DNA of 12,113 nt from Campylobacterales bacterium (GTDB lineage Bacteria > Campylobacterota > Campylobacteria > Campylobacterales > QNZT01). Below the pieces are notes generated by a model. It saw only the letters and a list, made by a program, of their open reading frames with translations. It was not told where the DNA came from and searched no databases. The DNA lies in the NCBI GenBank assembly GCA_015489185.1, contig WGAE01000201.1, forward strand, positions 1 through 12,113. The letters are read 5' to 3'. Shown piece after piece: positions 1-6,637 of the stretch (positions within the stretch are counted from its first letter, which is position 1; each line of letters begins with the position of its first letter). The translations under genes were made by a program, and so were the position numbers.

Positions 1-422
1 ATTTTATAGCTTTCGTATCGGTTGAGTGTATCGAGCAGATCGATCGCTTTTTTATCAAGCGGTTTGCTCAGACCTGAACCGAAGAGTGCGTCGACGACGA
101 CATCCGTCTCAAACGGTTCCTCAGCGATTTCCACTCCTACCGCCTTTGCACGTTCGAGTTGCAGTTTGGCCATTTTTGATTTTGCACCGTAGGGCAAAAC
201 GAGTACGACTCGATCAAATTGTGCCTGAATCATGCGCGCCAGTGCGATGCCGTCCGCACCGTTGTTGCCCGGACCGCTCAGGATCAAAACACTTTTCGCC
301 TCTTTCGGCAATGCCTGCTTCAGTCCCGAAGCGGCGTGTTCCATCAGTAGATCTTCACTGAGAAGATAGCGATCGTAACATTTTTGGTCAAGCGGGGAAA
401 CATCTTCGAATACGGAAATCAT
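1..422 (-). CDS. nnr: NAD(P)H-hydrate epimerase domain (YjeF N-terminal), partial at window edge
   Basis: Reading the minus strand from ATG at 422 gives an open frame of 140 codons that runs off the left edge. The translation starts MISVFEDVSPLDQKCYD and matches the YjeF N-terminal domain: MEHA at residues 27-30, the nucleotide-binding GPGNNGADG at 50-58 and DALFGSGLSKPL at 111-122. This domain interconverts the R and S forms of hydrated NAD(P)H so that a dehydratase can restore the cofactor. In most bacteria it is fused to a C-terminal ADP-dependent dehydratase domain. That part would lie left of this window, so bifunctionality is inferred. The third G of the usual GNNGGDG is Ala here, a mild variation. 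The start has only a weak Shine-Dalgarno. The gene diverges from the membrane-protein gene at 484, and the 61-base gap must hold both promoters. I recall a YjeF-type gene near def/clpP/tig in Campylobacter. Confidence 0.9.
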   Translation of the reverse strand, partial: MISVFEDVSPLDQKCYDRYLLSEDLLMEHAASGLKQALPKEAKSVLILSGPGNNGADGIALARMIQAQFDRVVLVLPYGAKSKMAKLQLERAKAVGVEIAEEPFETDVVVDALFGSGLSKPLDKKAIDLLDTLNRYESYK

Positions 423-446
423 ACGGTAACTCTAACATAGCTTCTC

Positions 447-476
447 TTACAGGCTGGTCACAGAGTATGGTATAAT
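447..476 (+). promoter_or_regulatory. Probable sigma-70 promoter for the gene at 484, implying a leaderless mRNA
   Basis: A perfect TATAAT lies at 471-476, with a loose -35-like TTACAG at 447-452 (18 nt spacer). Transcription would be expected to start near 482-484, on or next to the ATG at 484. No Shine-Dalgarno lies between box and ATG. The -10 assignment rests on sequence match only. The complementary strand reads TATTAT here, so the site could also serve the divergent nnr gene. Confidence 0.5.
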
Positions 477-483
477 AGACTTC

Positions 484-1533
484 ATGAAGCTTTTGATTAA
501 ATTAACAGCATTTTTTACACTCATTTTTTCAGTATATATGATTCATGAATATTATGAACTGCATCAGCCGCAAAAAACGGCGGCACTGAAGCGGATCGAT
601 CCATTACCTGAAACGATGCGCCTGATCGATGCAAAAAAGTATGCGCAAGCCTCGGCATATCTTGGATTTTTTATGCAGTTTGATTATGTCAAAAACAATC
701 CCAAAGCCAGACGGTTATATGAAGCGCTGGAGCAGAAACGTCACTCGATGGCGTATCAGGCAAAAAAGGTAGCGGAAGGCGTATGGGAAGGGAAAAGCGA
801 TGAAACGATCGGAAAGATATCTGCCGGAATCAGCGACTTTTTTCTCTGGGGTGATCTGCGCGATTTGTCGATTGAAGGGTATCACTATTTGAAGGGTGAG
901 AAGGTCGATAAAGTGTTAGTGGGGCTTTCTTCGATCGGTGTTGCGGCATCGGTTGCGACATTTGCCTCAGAAGGAGGTATCGCACCGGTAAAAAGCGGAG
1001 TATCGGCGCTTAAATTTATCAAAAAGAGCGGTAAAATGCCACTGTGGCTTGAAAAGTTTATCGTACGTTCGGCATCAAAAGTGCGTAAAAGCGGTGATCT
1101 AAAACCTGTTAAAGCCTTTTTCGATGATTTTTCCACCGTGATGCGTGCGGGAGGTATCGGTACAACGACGACCTTACTGCGAACGGCACCTTCGCTTAAA
1201 GCATTTCACAACAGTGTCGGATTTGCCAAAATGTTCGGTAAAGAGAGCGGTGTGCTGGTGAAAATTTTAGGTAACGACGCTCCGGTATATTATCGTCTGC
1301 TTAAAAATAACGTGAGTAAAAAAGGTTTTTTAGAAGCAGCGACATACGGGACCAAAGGAATTCGTACACTGGCAAAGGTCGGTGAAAAAAGGTTTTTGAA
1401 GATGCTCAAACCCGCGGTTAAAACCTCACGACTGACGAAAGTTTTCAGTAAACATATTGTCGATGCACTTCATCGTATTCCGGTTGCGGTTTACATTTTG
1501 CTGGCGGCGGTGAGCCTGCTATTTCTGATTTAA
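484..1533 (+). CDS. Uncharacterised membrane protein with N- and C-terminal transmembrane segments
   Basis: I do not recognise a named family. The 349-residue product has a hydrophobic N-terminal helix (about residues 3-20), a polar helical stretch with many Lys/Arg (30-110), and a Gly/Ala-rich hydrophobic segment (about 144-161) after GDLRDL at 123-128. A strongly basic, Gly/Ser/Thr-rich region follows (165-325), and a terminal helix (332-349) ends at the last residue. It is probably held in the inner membrane at both ends. The start at 484 is preferred because it is the first ATG in frame after a stop at 433-435 and keeps the N-terminal helix intact. No ribosome binding site precedes it. 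The stop TAA (1531-1533) shares the four-base palindrome TTAA with the comM stop, so the genes converge with a 4-nt overlap. The central layout is loosely like linker regions before toxin domains in some polymorphic toxins, but no toxin domain is visible and I give no function. Confidence 0.85.
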   Translation: MKLLIKLTAFFTLIFSVYMIHEYYELHQPQKTAALKRIDPLPETMRLIDAKKYAQASAYLGFFMQFDYVKNNPKARRLYEALEQKRHSMAYQAKKVAEGVWEGKSDETIGKISAGISDFFLWGDLRDLSIEGYHYLKGEKVDKVLVGLSSIGVAASVATFASEGGIAPVKSGVSALKFIKKSGKMPLWLEKFIVRSASKVRKSGDLKPVKAFFDDFSTVMRAGGIGTTTTLLRTAPSLKAFHNSVGFAKMFGKESGVLVKILGNDAPVYYRLLKNNVSKKGFLEAATYGTKGIRTLAKVGEKRFLKMLKPAVKTSRLTKVFSKHIVDALHRIPVAVYILLAAVSLLFLI

Positions 1534-3038
1534 CGAAAACGGTACTGCAACGCTTCGATGAGGTGTTTCTTGCTGATGGTTTCATATTTGTCGATGTCTG
1601 CAATCGTGCGTGCGACTTTGAGTGTTTTGTTGATACCTCTCTGGGAGAGTTCGAAGCGTTTGATTGCCGTTTCCAAAACACTTTGCGCTTCCGCATCCGG
1701 CGTGCAAAATCTGGTGATATCACGATCGGAGAGTTTACCGTTAAACTCCTCCTGTCCGCGTTCGATCTGGCGGCGAAAGACATCCAGTACCGTTGCAAAC
1801 ATCTCTTTGGAGGATACGGAAGGTTTATCTTCGGGATTGGTTTCCGCCATCTGTACATAAAGGTCGATACGATCTAAAATCGGCGCCGACAGCCGTTTTT
1901 TATACCGGTTGATCTCCAGTTCACTGCAACGGCATGTTTTGGTACGGCTGAGCAGGTTGCCGCACGGGCACGGGTTCATTGCGGCAATAAACAGAAATTT
2001 TGTCTCATAGCTTATTTTACTGTTGACTCTGGAGATAAGTACCCTGTAATCTTCCAGCGGTTCACGAAGGCTTTCAAGCACTGATTTCGGAAAATGGGGG
2101 ATTTCATCGAAAAAGAGTATGCCGTTGTGGGCGAGGGAGACTTCACCGACACGAGCGTTTTTGCTGCCGCCGCCGAAGATACTTGCTTTTGTCGACGACG
2201 CGTGAGGGCTTCGAAACGGGCGCTGCGGCGAAAAGTCCGGCTCTTTGCCTTCCAGGGCGTCACGTTTGGCTTTTTCGAGAATTTCGTCAAGTGTTACCGG
2301 AGGCAAAATGTACTGCAGGCGTTTGGCGCTCATACTTTTGCCGCAACCCGGACTTCCTTCAAAAAGGATATTGTGCATACCGCAGGCGGCAATGAGTGAG
2401 GCACGTTTGGCGTGCTCCTGTCCTTTGATTTCTATAAAATCGAGTGGAAAATCGTTCGTATAATAATACGATTTGCCCTCAATCTTTACAGACGGATACG
2501 CAAGTGTCCCTTCTGAAACGATTTTCACGGCATCTTCCGGTTGTGTGAAAATCCGGATCGCTTCGTCGAGTGTTTCGACAGGATAGAGTGTAAGTCCAGG
2601 AATTTTGGTAATTTTCTTTGCACTCTCTTTGGGGATTATCAGCTTTTTACAATGATGCTCTTTTGCCAGGGAGAGAATGACGGCAAAGAGGCTGGCGGTA
2701 TCTTTCAGTTTACCGTCCAGCCCCAGTTCACCAAACGCCATGAAGTCGTCAAATTGATATTCACTTTTTTGGAGCGCAATGAGCAGAGCGATCGGCAGAT
2801 CGAAATGACTTCCCTCTTTTTTCAAGTCGGAAGGAGAGAGATTGACGGTGATCTTTTGCGCAGGAAACTTGAAGTCGATCGCACTGAGCGCCGATTTGAC
2901 GCGCTCTTTAGACTCCTGAATCGAAGCCTGTGCCAGACCGACGATTGTAAAGCCGGGAAGTGCCCTTACAAATGAGACTTCAACCGTTACCTCTTTTGCG
3001 GTAAACCCCTCCAGGGTAGCACAGCGAATTTGCTTCAT
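1530..3038 (-). CDS. comM: ComM/YifB family AAA+ ATPase (Mg-chelatase-like)
   Basis: The 502-residue product has the full ComM layout. An N-terminal domain (1-165) contains GLAQASIQESKERVKSAL and NLSPSDLKKEG. The AAA+ core has Walker A GSPGCGKS at 228-235, family motif PFRSPH at 274-279 and Walker B ILFFDE at 307-312. MNPCPCG (354-360) plus CRC (369-371) supplies four cysteines (357, 359, 369, 371). LDRIDLYV follows at 388-395. ComM is a hexameric helicase known to promote branch migration when DNA taken up in natural transformation recombines with the chromosome. It was long misannotated as a Mg-chelatase subunit. Length is normal and key residues are present. It is last in the tig operon, 9 nt after def, with no good Shine-Dalgarno before its ATG, so it may rely on coupling with def. 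Its stop overlaps the stop of the convergent gene at 484. Confidence 0.95.
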   Translation of the reverse strand: MKQIRCATLEGFTAKEVTVEVSFVRALPGFTIVGLAQASIQESKERVKSALSAIDFKFPAQKITVNLSPSDLKKEGSHFDLPIALLIALQKSEYQFDDFMAFGELGLDGKLKDTASLFAVILSLAKEHHCKKLIIPKESAKKITKIPGLTLYPVETLDEAIRIFTQPEDAVKIVSEGTLAYPSVKIEGKSYYYTNDFPLDFIEIKGQEHAKRASLIAACGMHNILFEGSPGCGKSMSAKRLQYILPPVTLDEILEKAKRDALEGKEPDFSPQRPFRSPHASSTKASIFGGGSKNARVGEVSLAHNGILFFDEIPHFPKSVLESLREPLEDYRVLISRVNSKISYETKFLFIAAMNPCPCGNLLSRTKTCRCSELEINRYKKRLSAPILDRIDLYVQMAETNPEDKPSVSSKEMFATVLDVFRRQIERGQEEFNGKLSDRDITRFCTPDAEAQSVLETAIKRFELSQRGINKTLKVARTIADIDKYETISKKHLIEALQYRFR

Positions 3039-3047
3039 GAAGTGTTG

Positions 3048-3563
3048 TTATTTTTTGTTTTTGAGCCGTTTTTTCCACTCTTTCTCAAACTTTTTACGCT
3101 TGAGATAGGAGAGTTTTTCGATGAAGAGTTCCCCTTTAAGGTGGTCGCATTCATGCTGGAATGCGATTGCCATCAATCCGTCGTACTCTTTGATGATCTC
3201 GTTGCCGTGACGATCCAAATAGGAGACTTTAATCCACTCAGCACGCTGTACATCTTCATAATACTCCGGAACGCTCAGGCACCCTTCTGTATAGACAGTG
3301 GTGCCGTCCATCTCCAGGATTTTAGGATTGATCACTTCTACCAGATCTTCCTTGACCTGTTTATCGTCTTCGTTGGGAAGGTTGATGATCAGAGCATTGA
3401 GAGGTACGGCTACCTGAATGGCGGCAAGACCGATACCGTTTTTTGCGAGCATCGTTTCATACATATCATCCAGCAGCGTATGCAGTTCTGCATCGAAACG
3501 GGTTACATCTTTGGAAGGTTGTTTGAGCAGTTTATTGGGGTAGGTGATGATCTCCCTTACCAT
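3048..3563 (-). CDS. def: Peptide deformylase
   Basis: This enzyme removes the formyl group from the N-terminal methionine of new proteins at the ribosome exit. All three family motifs are intact in the 171-residue product: GIGLAAIQ at 43-50, EGCLS at 93-97 (metal-ligand Cys95) and HECDH at 137-141 (metal ligands His137 and His141, catalytic Glu138). EGCLS and HECDH fit a normal, active bacterial deformylase. The C-terminus is a strongly basic Lys/Arg-rich tail (about 154-171), a region that in bacterial deformylases can touch the ribosome. The start has an excellent Shine-Dalgarno (GGAGGTA, 3571-3577) that abuts and shares a base with the TAG stop of the upstream GGDEF gene. That suggests termination-reinitiation coupling. 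Def sits between the GGDEF gene and comM in the tig operon. Confidence 0.97.
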   Translation of the reverse strand: MVREIITYPNKLLKQPSKDVTRFDAELHTLLDDMYETMLAKNGIGLAAIQVAVPLNALIINLPNEDDKQVKEDLVEVINPKILEMDGTTVYTEGCLSVPEYYEDVQRAEWIKVSYLDRHGNEIIKEYDGLMAIAFQHECDHLKGELFIEKLSYLKRKKFEKEWKKRLKNKK

Positions 3564-3570
3564 AGCTCTT

Positions 3571-3579
3571 TACCTCCTA
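3571..3579 (-). promoter_or_regulatory. Shine-Dalgarno of def overlapping the stop codon of the GGDEF gene
   Basis: On the minus strand the sequence TAGGAGGTA holds the TAG stop of the GGDEF gene (3577-3579), directly followed by and overlapping the GGAGG of def, whose ATG is at 3561-3563. A ribosome finishing the GGDEF gene stops on the def binding site, so the two are probably translationally coupled. Confidence 0.8.
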
Positions 3580-4593
3580 CCTCAACTGACTGATCAGTTC
3601 AGACAAGATTTGGTCTCTTGTTTTGTTATGGACGATTTTCGTCATTCCGTAATCAAGTTCGATATCGATTTGATGTGAATCGATGATATAATTGGTATTT
3701 GCAATGAGATTATCGAGACTTTCAATCACTTTTTCAGCTTGTTGCAAAGAGGTATGTTTGAGTACGATGACAAAAACGTTACCTCCAAGATGCGCAACGA
3801 TATCGCTTCGTCTGGATCGTTTCAGGATCATTGTTGCGATATTCTTTGTTACCAGATCTCTGTCTTTTTGTGATTTAATTCCCTCAAAAGTCTGTTCTTT
3901 GATTTTAAAGGCGATCAGGCTGCTTTCATAGCCGAAATGGAAGATGTTTTTTTTCTCCGCTTCAATTGTTTTGAGCAGATAATTTTTGTTATAGACATCA
4001 TATTTAGGATCGAAGATTGTGTTTGCATGAAAGAGTTTAATTTTTTCGGCGATGTCTGTGTATTTCTCTTTGATGGTCTTTTGCTGGGTAGAAAGCGTAC
4101 CGATGATCTCTTCGAGTTGTTCTTCATAAGCGACCAGTGCGATTTGTCCCGAACCTGCAGAGAGTTCTTCGATTTTGTTGTGTGTCAGAACTTTGAGTTT
4201 GTTGATTTTGGCATACATCGCGGAGACATTTTCCAAAATGACCTTGATTTGACGGAAGCTCTCTTTGATATTGTTTTCCAGATGTGCGACGTATACGTTC
4301 TCTTCCACTGATTCGGCTTCGAGCACTTTTTGAATCATTTTACGTTGTTTGAGCGGTTTTTCGTCCAGCAGTTTTTCAAAATAGATCGCGAAATTTTCCG
4401 GAGTGGCGGGAATATTTTCCCTGATCATCTTTTCAACGACCTGTTTTGCAAACGCGCCGGTCTGTTTGATCGTTGCATTATCTTTATGCAGGGCAGTTGT
4501 CTGGTGTGTCGATTGCTGTGGCATAGATTTTCCTGCTGTCGTAGGTGTTGTGGGTTTGTTGACAACTTCACCTGCTTCGTTAATGCAATACAC
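3577..4593 (-). CDS. Degenerate GGDEF-domain protein with retained RxxD I-site motif
   Basis: The 338-residue product has no signal peptide or membrane segment, so it should be cytoplasmic. Residues 1-50 are Thr/Gln-rich and probably disordered. Residues 50-190 are helical and probably coiled coil. A GGDEF-like domain spans about 196-335, starting with the typical DPKYDVYNKNYL (195-206). The catalytic loop reads GGNVF (270-274) instead of GGDEF/GGEEF, and the upstream metal- and substrate-binding region (FKIKEQTFEGIK, 229-240) lacks the usual D..FK.IND..GH pattern. Diguanylate cyclase activity is therefore very unlikely. RRSD (261-264) lies exactly five residues before GGNVF, the spacing of the c-di-GMP-binding I-site in active cyclases. 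I infer a c-di-GMP receptor or a scaffold. The start is GTG at 4593, 18 nt after clpP, with a modest Shine-Dalgarno; ATG codon 24 is an alternative. The gene sits between clpP and def, where H. pylori has none. Confidence 0.85.
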   Translation of the reverse strand: MYCINEAGEVVNKPTTPTTAGKSMPQQSTHQTTALHKDNATIKQTGAFAKQVVEKMIRENIPATPENFAIYFEKLLDEKPLKQRKMIQKVLEAESVEENVYVAHLENNIKESFRQIKVILENVSAMYAKINKLKVLTHNKIEELSAGSGQIALVAYEEQLEEIIGTLSTQQKTIKEKYTDIAEKIKLFHANTIFDPKYDVYNKNYLLKTIEAEKKNIFHFGYESSLIAFKIKEQTFEGIKSQKDRDLVTKNIATMILKRSRRSDIVAHLGGNVFVIVLKHTSLQQAEKVIESLDNLIANTNYIIDSHQIDIELDYGMTKIVHNKTRDQILSELISQLR

Positions 4594-4611
4594 TGTTACC
4601 GCCCTTTTTGC

Positions 4612-5199
4612 TTATTTGAAACTTTTTTCCAAGACTTTATCGATCAGTCCGTACTCTTTGGCTTCGTAAGCGCTCATGAAAAAGTCTCTTTCGGTATCCG
4701 CTTCGACTTTATCTACAGGCTGCCCCGTTTGCTCGGCAAGAATCTGATTGAGCTCGTTTTTCATACGTAGAATCTCTTTTGCCTGAATCTGAATATCGGT
4801 TGCCTGTCCCTGAGCACCGCCGAGCGGCTGGTGAATCATAATGCGTGCGTGCGGCAGTGCGTAACGTTTCCCGGGTGCACCGGAGGAGAGCAGAAACGCA
4901 CCCATCGATGCCGCCTGACCGATACAAATGGTACACACATCCGGTTTGATGTAATTCATCGTATCGTACATGCTCATACCGCTTGTAATGACGCCGCCTG
5001 GAGAGTTGATATAGAGATAGATATCTTTGTCGGGATCTTCCGCTTCCAGGAAGAGTAACTGTGCAACGACAGTAGATGCGACGGCATCGTTGACTTCACC
5101 GCTGAGCATAATGATTCTGTCTTTGAGAAGTCTGGAGAATATGTCATAACTTCTTTCTCCTCTTCCCGTCTTCTCAACTACTATCGGTACATAACTCAT
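4612..5199 (-). CDS. clpP: ATP-dependent Clp protease proteolytic subunit
   Basis: ClpP forms the 14-subunit barrel that degrades proteins unfolded and fed in by ClpX or ClpA. The 195-residue product is normal in length and has the full catalytic triad: Ser98 in GQAASMGA, His123 in HARIMIHQP and Asp172 in ERDFFMSA. The oxyanion strand region YINSPGGV is at 63-70. The N-terminus MSYVPIVVEKTGRGERSYDI includes the short propeptide/axial-loop region typical of the family. The start has a strong Shine-Dalgarno (AGGAGA) within the 19-nt gap after tig. No clpX is present here, so its partner ATPase must be encoded elsewhere. The tig-clpP order is common in bacteria, and tig-clpP-def is what I recall for H. 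pylori and Campylobacter. Confidence 0.98.
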   Translation of the reverse strand: MSYVPIVVEKTGRGERSYDIFSRLLKDRIIMLSGEVNDAVASTVVAQLLFLEAEDPDKDIYLYINSPGGVITSGMSMYDTMNYIKPDVCTICIGQAASMGAFLLSSGAPGKRYALPHARIMIHQPLGGAQGQATDIQIQAKEILRMKNELNQILAEQTGQPVDKVEADTERDFFMSAYEAKEYGLIDKVLEKSFK

Positions 5200-5218
5200 C
5201 TCTTCTCCTGGTGTTGGT

Positions 5219-6526
5219 TTATTTTATATCGGCTTTTTCGTTAAAAAGTTTTGTAAAGAGTTTGTCTTCGACCAGTGCCATTTTGACAGCCGGTAACAAT
5301 CCCTGCTCTTCATACTGCTTGATCAGCGCCTGTGGATCCTGACCGCTTTGGAGTGCTTCGAAATAGAGTGTCTGCATTACTTCCTGATCGTCTACCGTGA
5401 CACCCTCTTTTCTCGCCAGCTCGTCTACCAGAAATGTCAGTTTGACACTATCGCGTGCATCGTTTCGGAACTCTTCACGCTTCTCTTTCGCTGCATCGGC
5501 ATCGGTGGTGTATTTTTTGATCTCTTCTTCATCCATTGACGGAAGGGCGTTACGAAACGCCATATCGATTTCCTGCTCAACGATATTTTCGGGAAGATCG
5601 ATATCATATTTTTCAACCAGCGCTTCGACAAATTTGGGTTTGACCTCTTCCTGATAGAGTTTTGCGCGTTTCTCCGATGCGATTTGCTCTTTGATTCTCT
5701 CTTCCAGCAACTCTTTTGTAGGTGCTTCTTCATTCGGCAGAAACTTTTTCAATGTTTCTGCGTCTATATCGGCAGGTACCACTTTCTCTTGAATTTCATG
5801 CAAAGTGACTTTAAATGTCGCCTCTTTTCCTGCATACTCTTTTGCGTGATAATCTTCCGGGAAGGTAACGATGATCTCTTTTGTTTCTCCGGGTTTCATA
5901 CCGACCATTTGATCTTCAAATCCCGGAATGAAGCTGCCGCTGCCGATTTGCAGTGTATAGCCTTTCGCACTACCGCCTTCAAACGCTTTACCGTCGATGA
6001 ATCCCTCAAAATCGATCAGTGCGTAGTCTCCCTCTTTCAACGGACGGTCTTCTTTCACCGTTTCGATTGGTGCGGCTGACTTGAGCATCGTTTCAAGACG
6101 CTCTTTGACTTCCTCTTCCGTCACTTCCGGAACGTCAAAATCCGGTACCAGTTCACTGTATCCTTCTACGTTCATTTCCGGTTTTGTGGAGATCAGAATC
6201 TCTACTTCGATATCTCCGTTCTCATTCTCCTCGAATTTTTTGACGGCAGGTTCACCGATAATGGCAGTCGGGTCGATCTTCAACTCTTCAAGCGATTTCT
6301 CATACACTTCACGCAATAGTTCGTTTTTCGCATCTTCTTTGAGTTTGTCTCCGTAGCGAGCTTTGACGATATGTGCCGGGACTTTCCCTTTTCTAAAACC
6401 GGCGATTTGCATATCTTTCGCGGCTGCCTGTGCCAGTGTTGTCTCTTTTTGATCAATATCCTCTTTTGAAATAGTTGCTTCTACACGTGCGTTAGCACTG
6501 TCGATTTTTTCTGTCTTAAAATCCAT
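5219..6526 (-). CDS. tig: Trigger factor, ribosome-associated chaperone and prolyl isomerase
   Basis: Trigger factor binds ribosomal protein L23 at the exit tunnel and shields emerging chains. The 435-residue product has the three-domain layout. The N-terminal ribosome-binding domain (about 1-140) carries the signature GFRKGKVP at 43-50. An FKBP-type prolyl isomerase domain (about 162-248) includes GDYALIDFEGFIDGKAFEGG and GSGSFIPGFEDQMVGMKPGE. A long helical C-terminal chaperone domain rich in Glu/Lys (about 250-430) completes it. Length matches the E. coli protein (432). The ATG at 6526 is preceded by GAGGGAAA. It is the first gene of the five-gene minus-strand operon and lies about 28 nt downstream of the predicted transcription start. 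A four-codon minimal frame (ATG at 6528-6530) overlaps the start but is probably chance. Confidence 0.98.
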   Translation of the reverse strand: MDFKTEKIDSANARVEATISKEDIDQKETTLAQAAAKDMQIAGFRKGKVPAHIVKARYGDKLKEDAKNELLREVYEKSLEELKIDPTAIIGEPAVKKFEENENGDIEVEILISTKPEMNVEGYSELVPDFDVPEVTEEEVKERLETMLKSAAPIETVKEDRPLKEGDYALIDFEGFIDGKAFEGGSAKGYTLQIGSGSFIPGFEDQMVGMKPGETKEIIVTFPEDYHAKEYAGKEATFKVTLHEIQEKVVPADIDAETLKKFLPNEEAPTKELLEERIKEQIASEKRAKLYQEEVKPKFVEALVEKYDIDLPENIVEQEIDMAFRNALPSMDEEEIKKYTTDADAAKEKREEFRNDARDSVKLTFLVDELARKEGVTVDDQEVMQTLYFEALQSGQDPQALIKQYEEQGLLPAVKMALVEDKLFTKLFNEKADIK

Positions 6527-6561
6527 TCATTTCCCTCTGTCTGTTTTATAAATTGTCGATG

Positions 6562-6590
6562 ATAATATCCAAAAATTGCTTTTATGTAAA
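6562..6590 (-). promoter_or_regulatory. Sigma-70 promoter of the tig-clpP-GGDEF-def-comM operon
   Basis: On the minus strand TTTACA (6585-6590) and TATTAT (6562-6567) are separated by exactly 17 nt. Each differs from consensus by one base. The expected start is near 6555, giving a 5' leader of about 28 nt before the tig ATG. A recognisable -35 is notable because many Campylobacterota promoters lack one. The 111-base region also has to promote the lipoprotein gene at 6638 on the other strand, for which I found no convincing -35/-10 pair. Confidence 0.75.
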
Positions 6591-6637
6591 TAATTGTATG
6601 TTAGTATTGTCGGATATATCTGCTACGGGAGAGTTTC

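Noticed and set aside
26..361. Open plus-strand frame of 111 codons at the left edge
   Set aside because: It is Arg/Pro-rich and lies antisense to the clear YjeF-domain coding sequence, which has all its motifs on the minus strand.
3030..3593. Open plus-strand frame of 187 codons
   Set aside because: It is antisense to def, which carries all three deformylase motifs. The Phe/Ile/Val-rich product is what an antisense frame of such a gene gives.
6516..6530. Four-codon upstream frame overlapping the tig start (ATG at 6528-6530)
   Set aside because: Such a short frame arises easily by chance from ATGAATG and shows no peptide or attenuator features.
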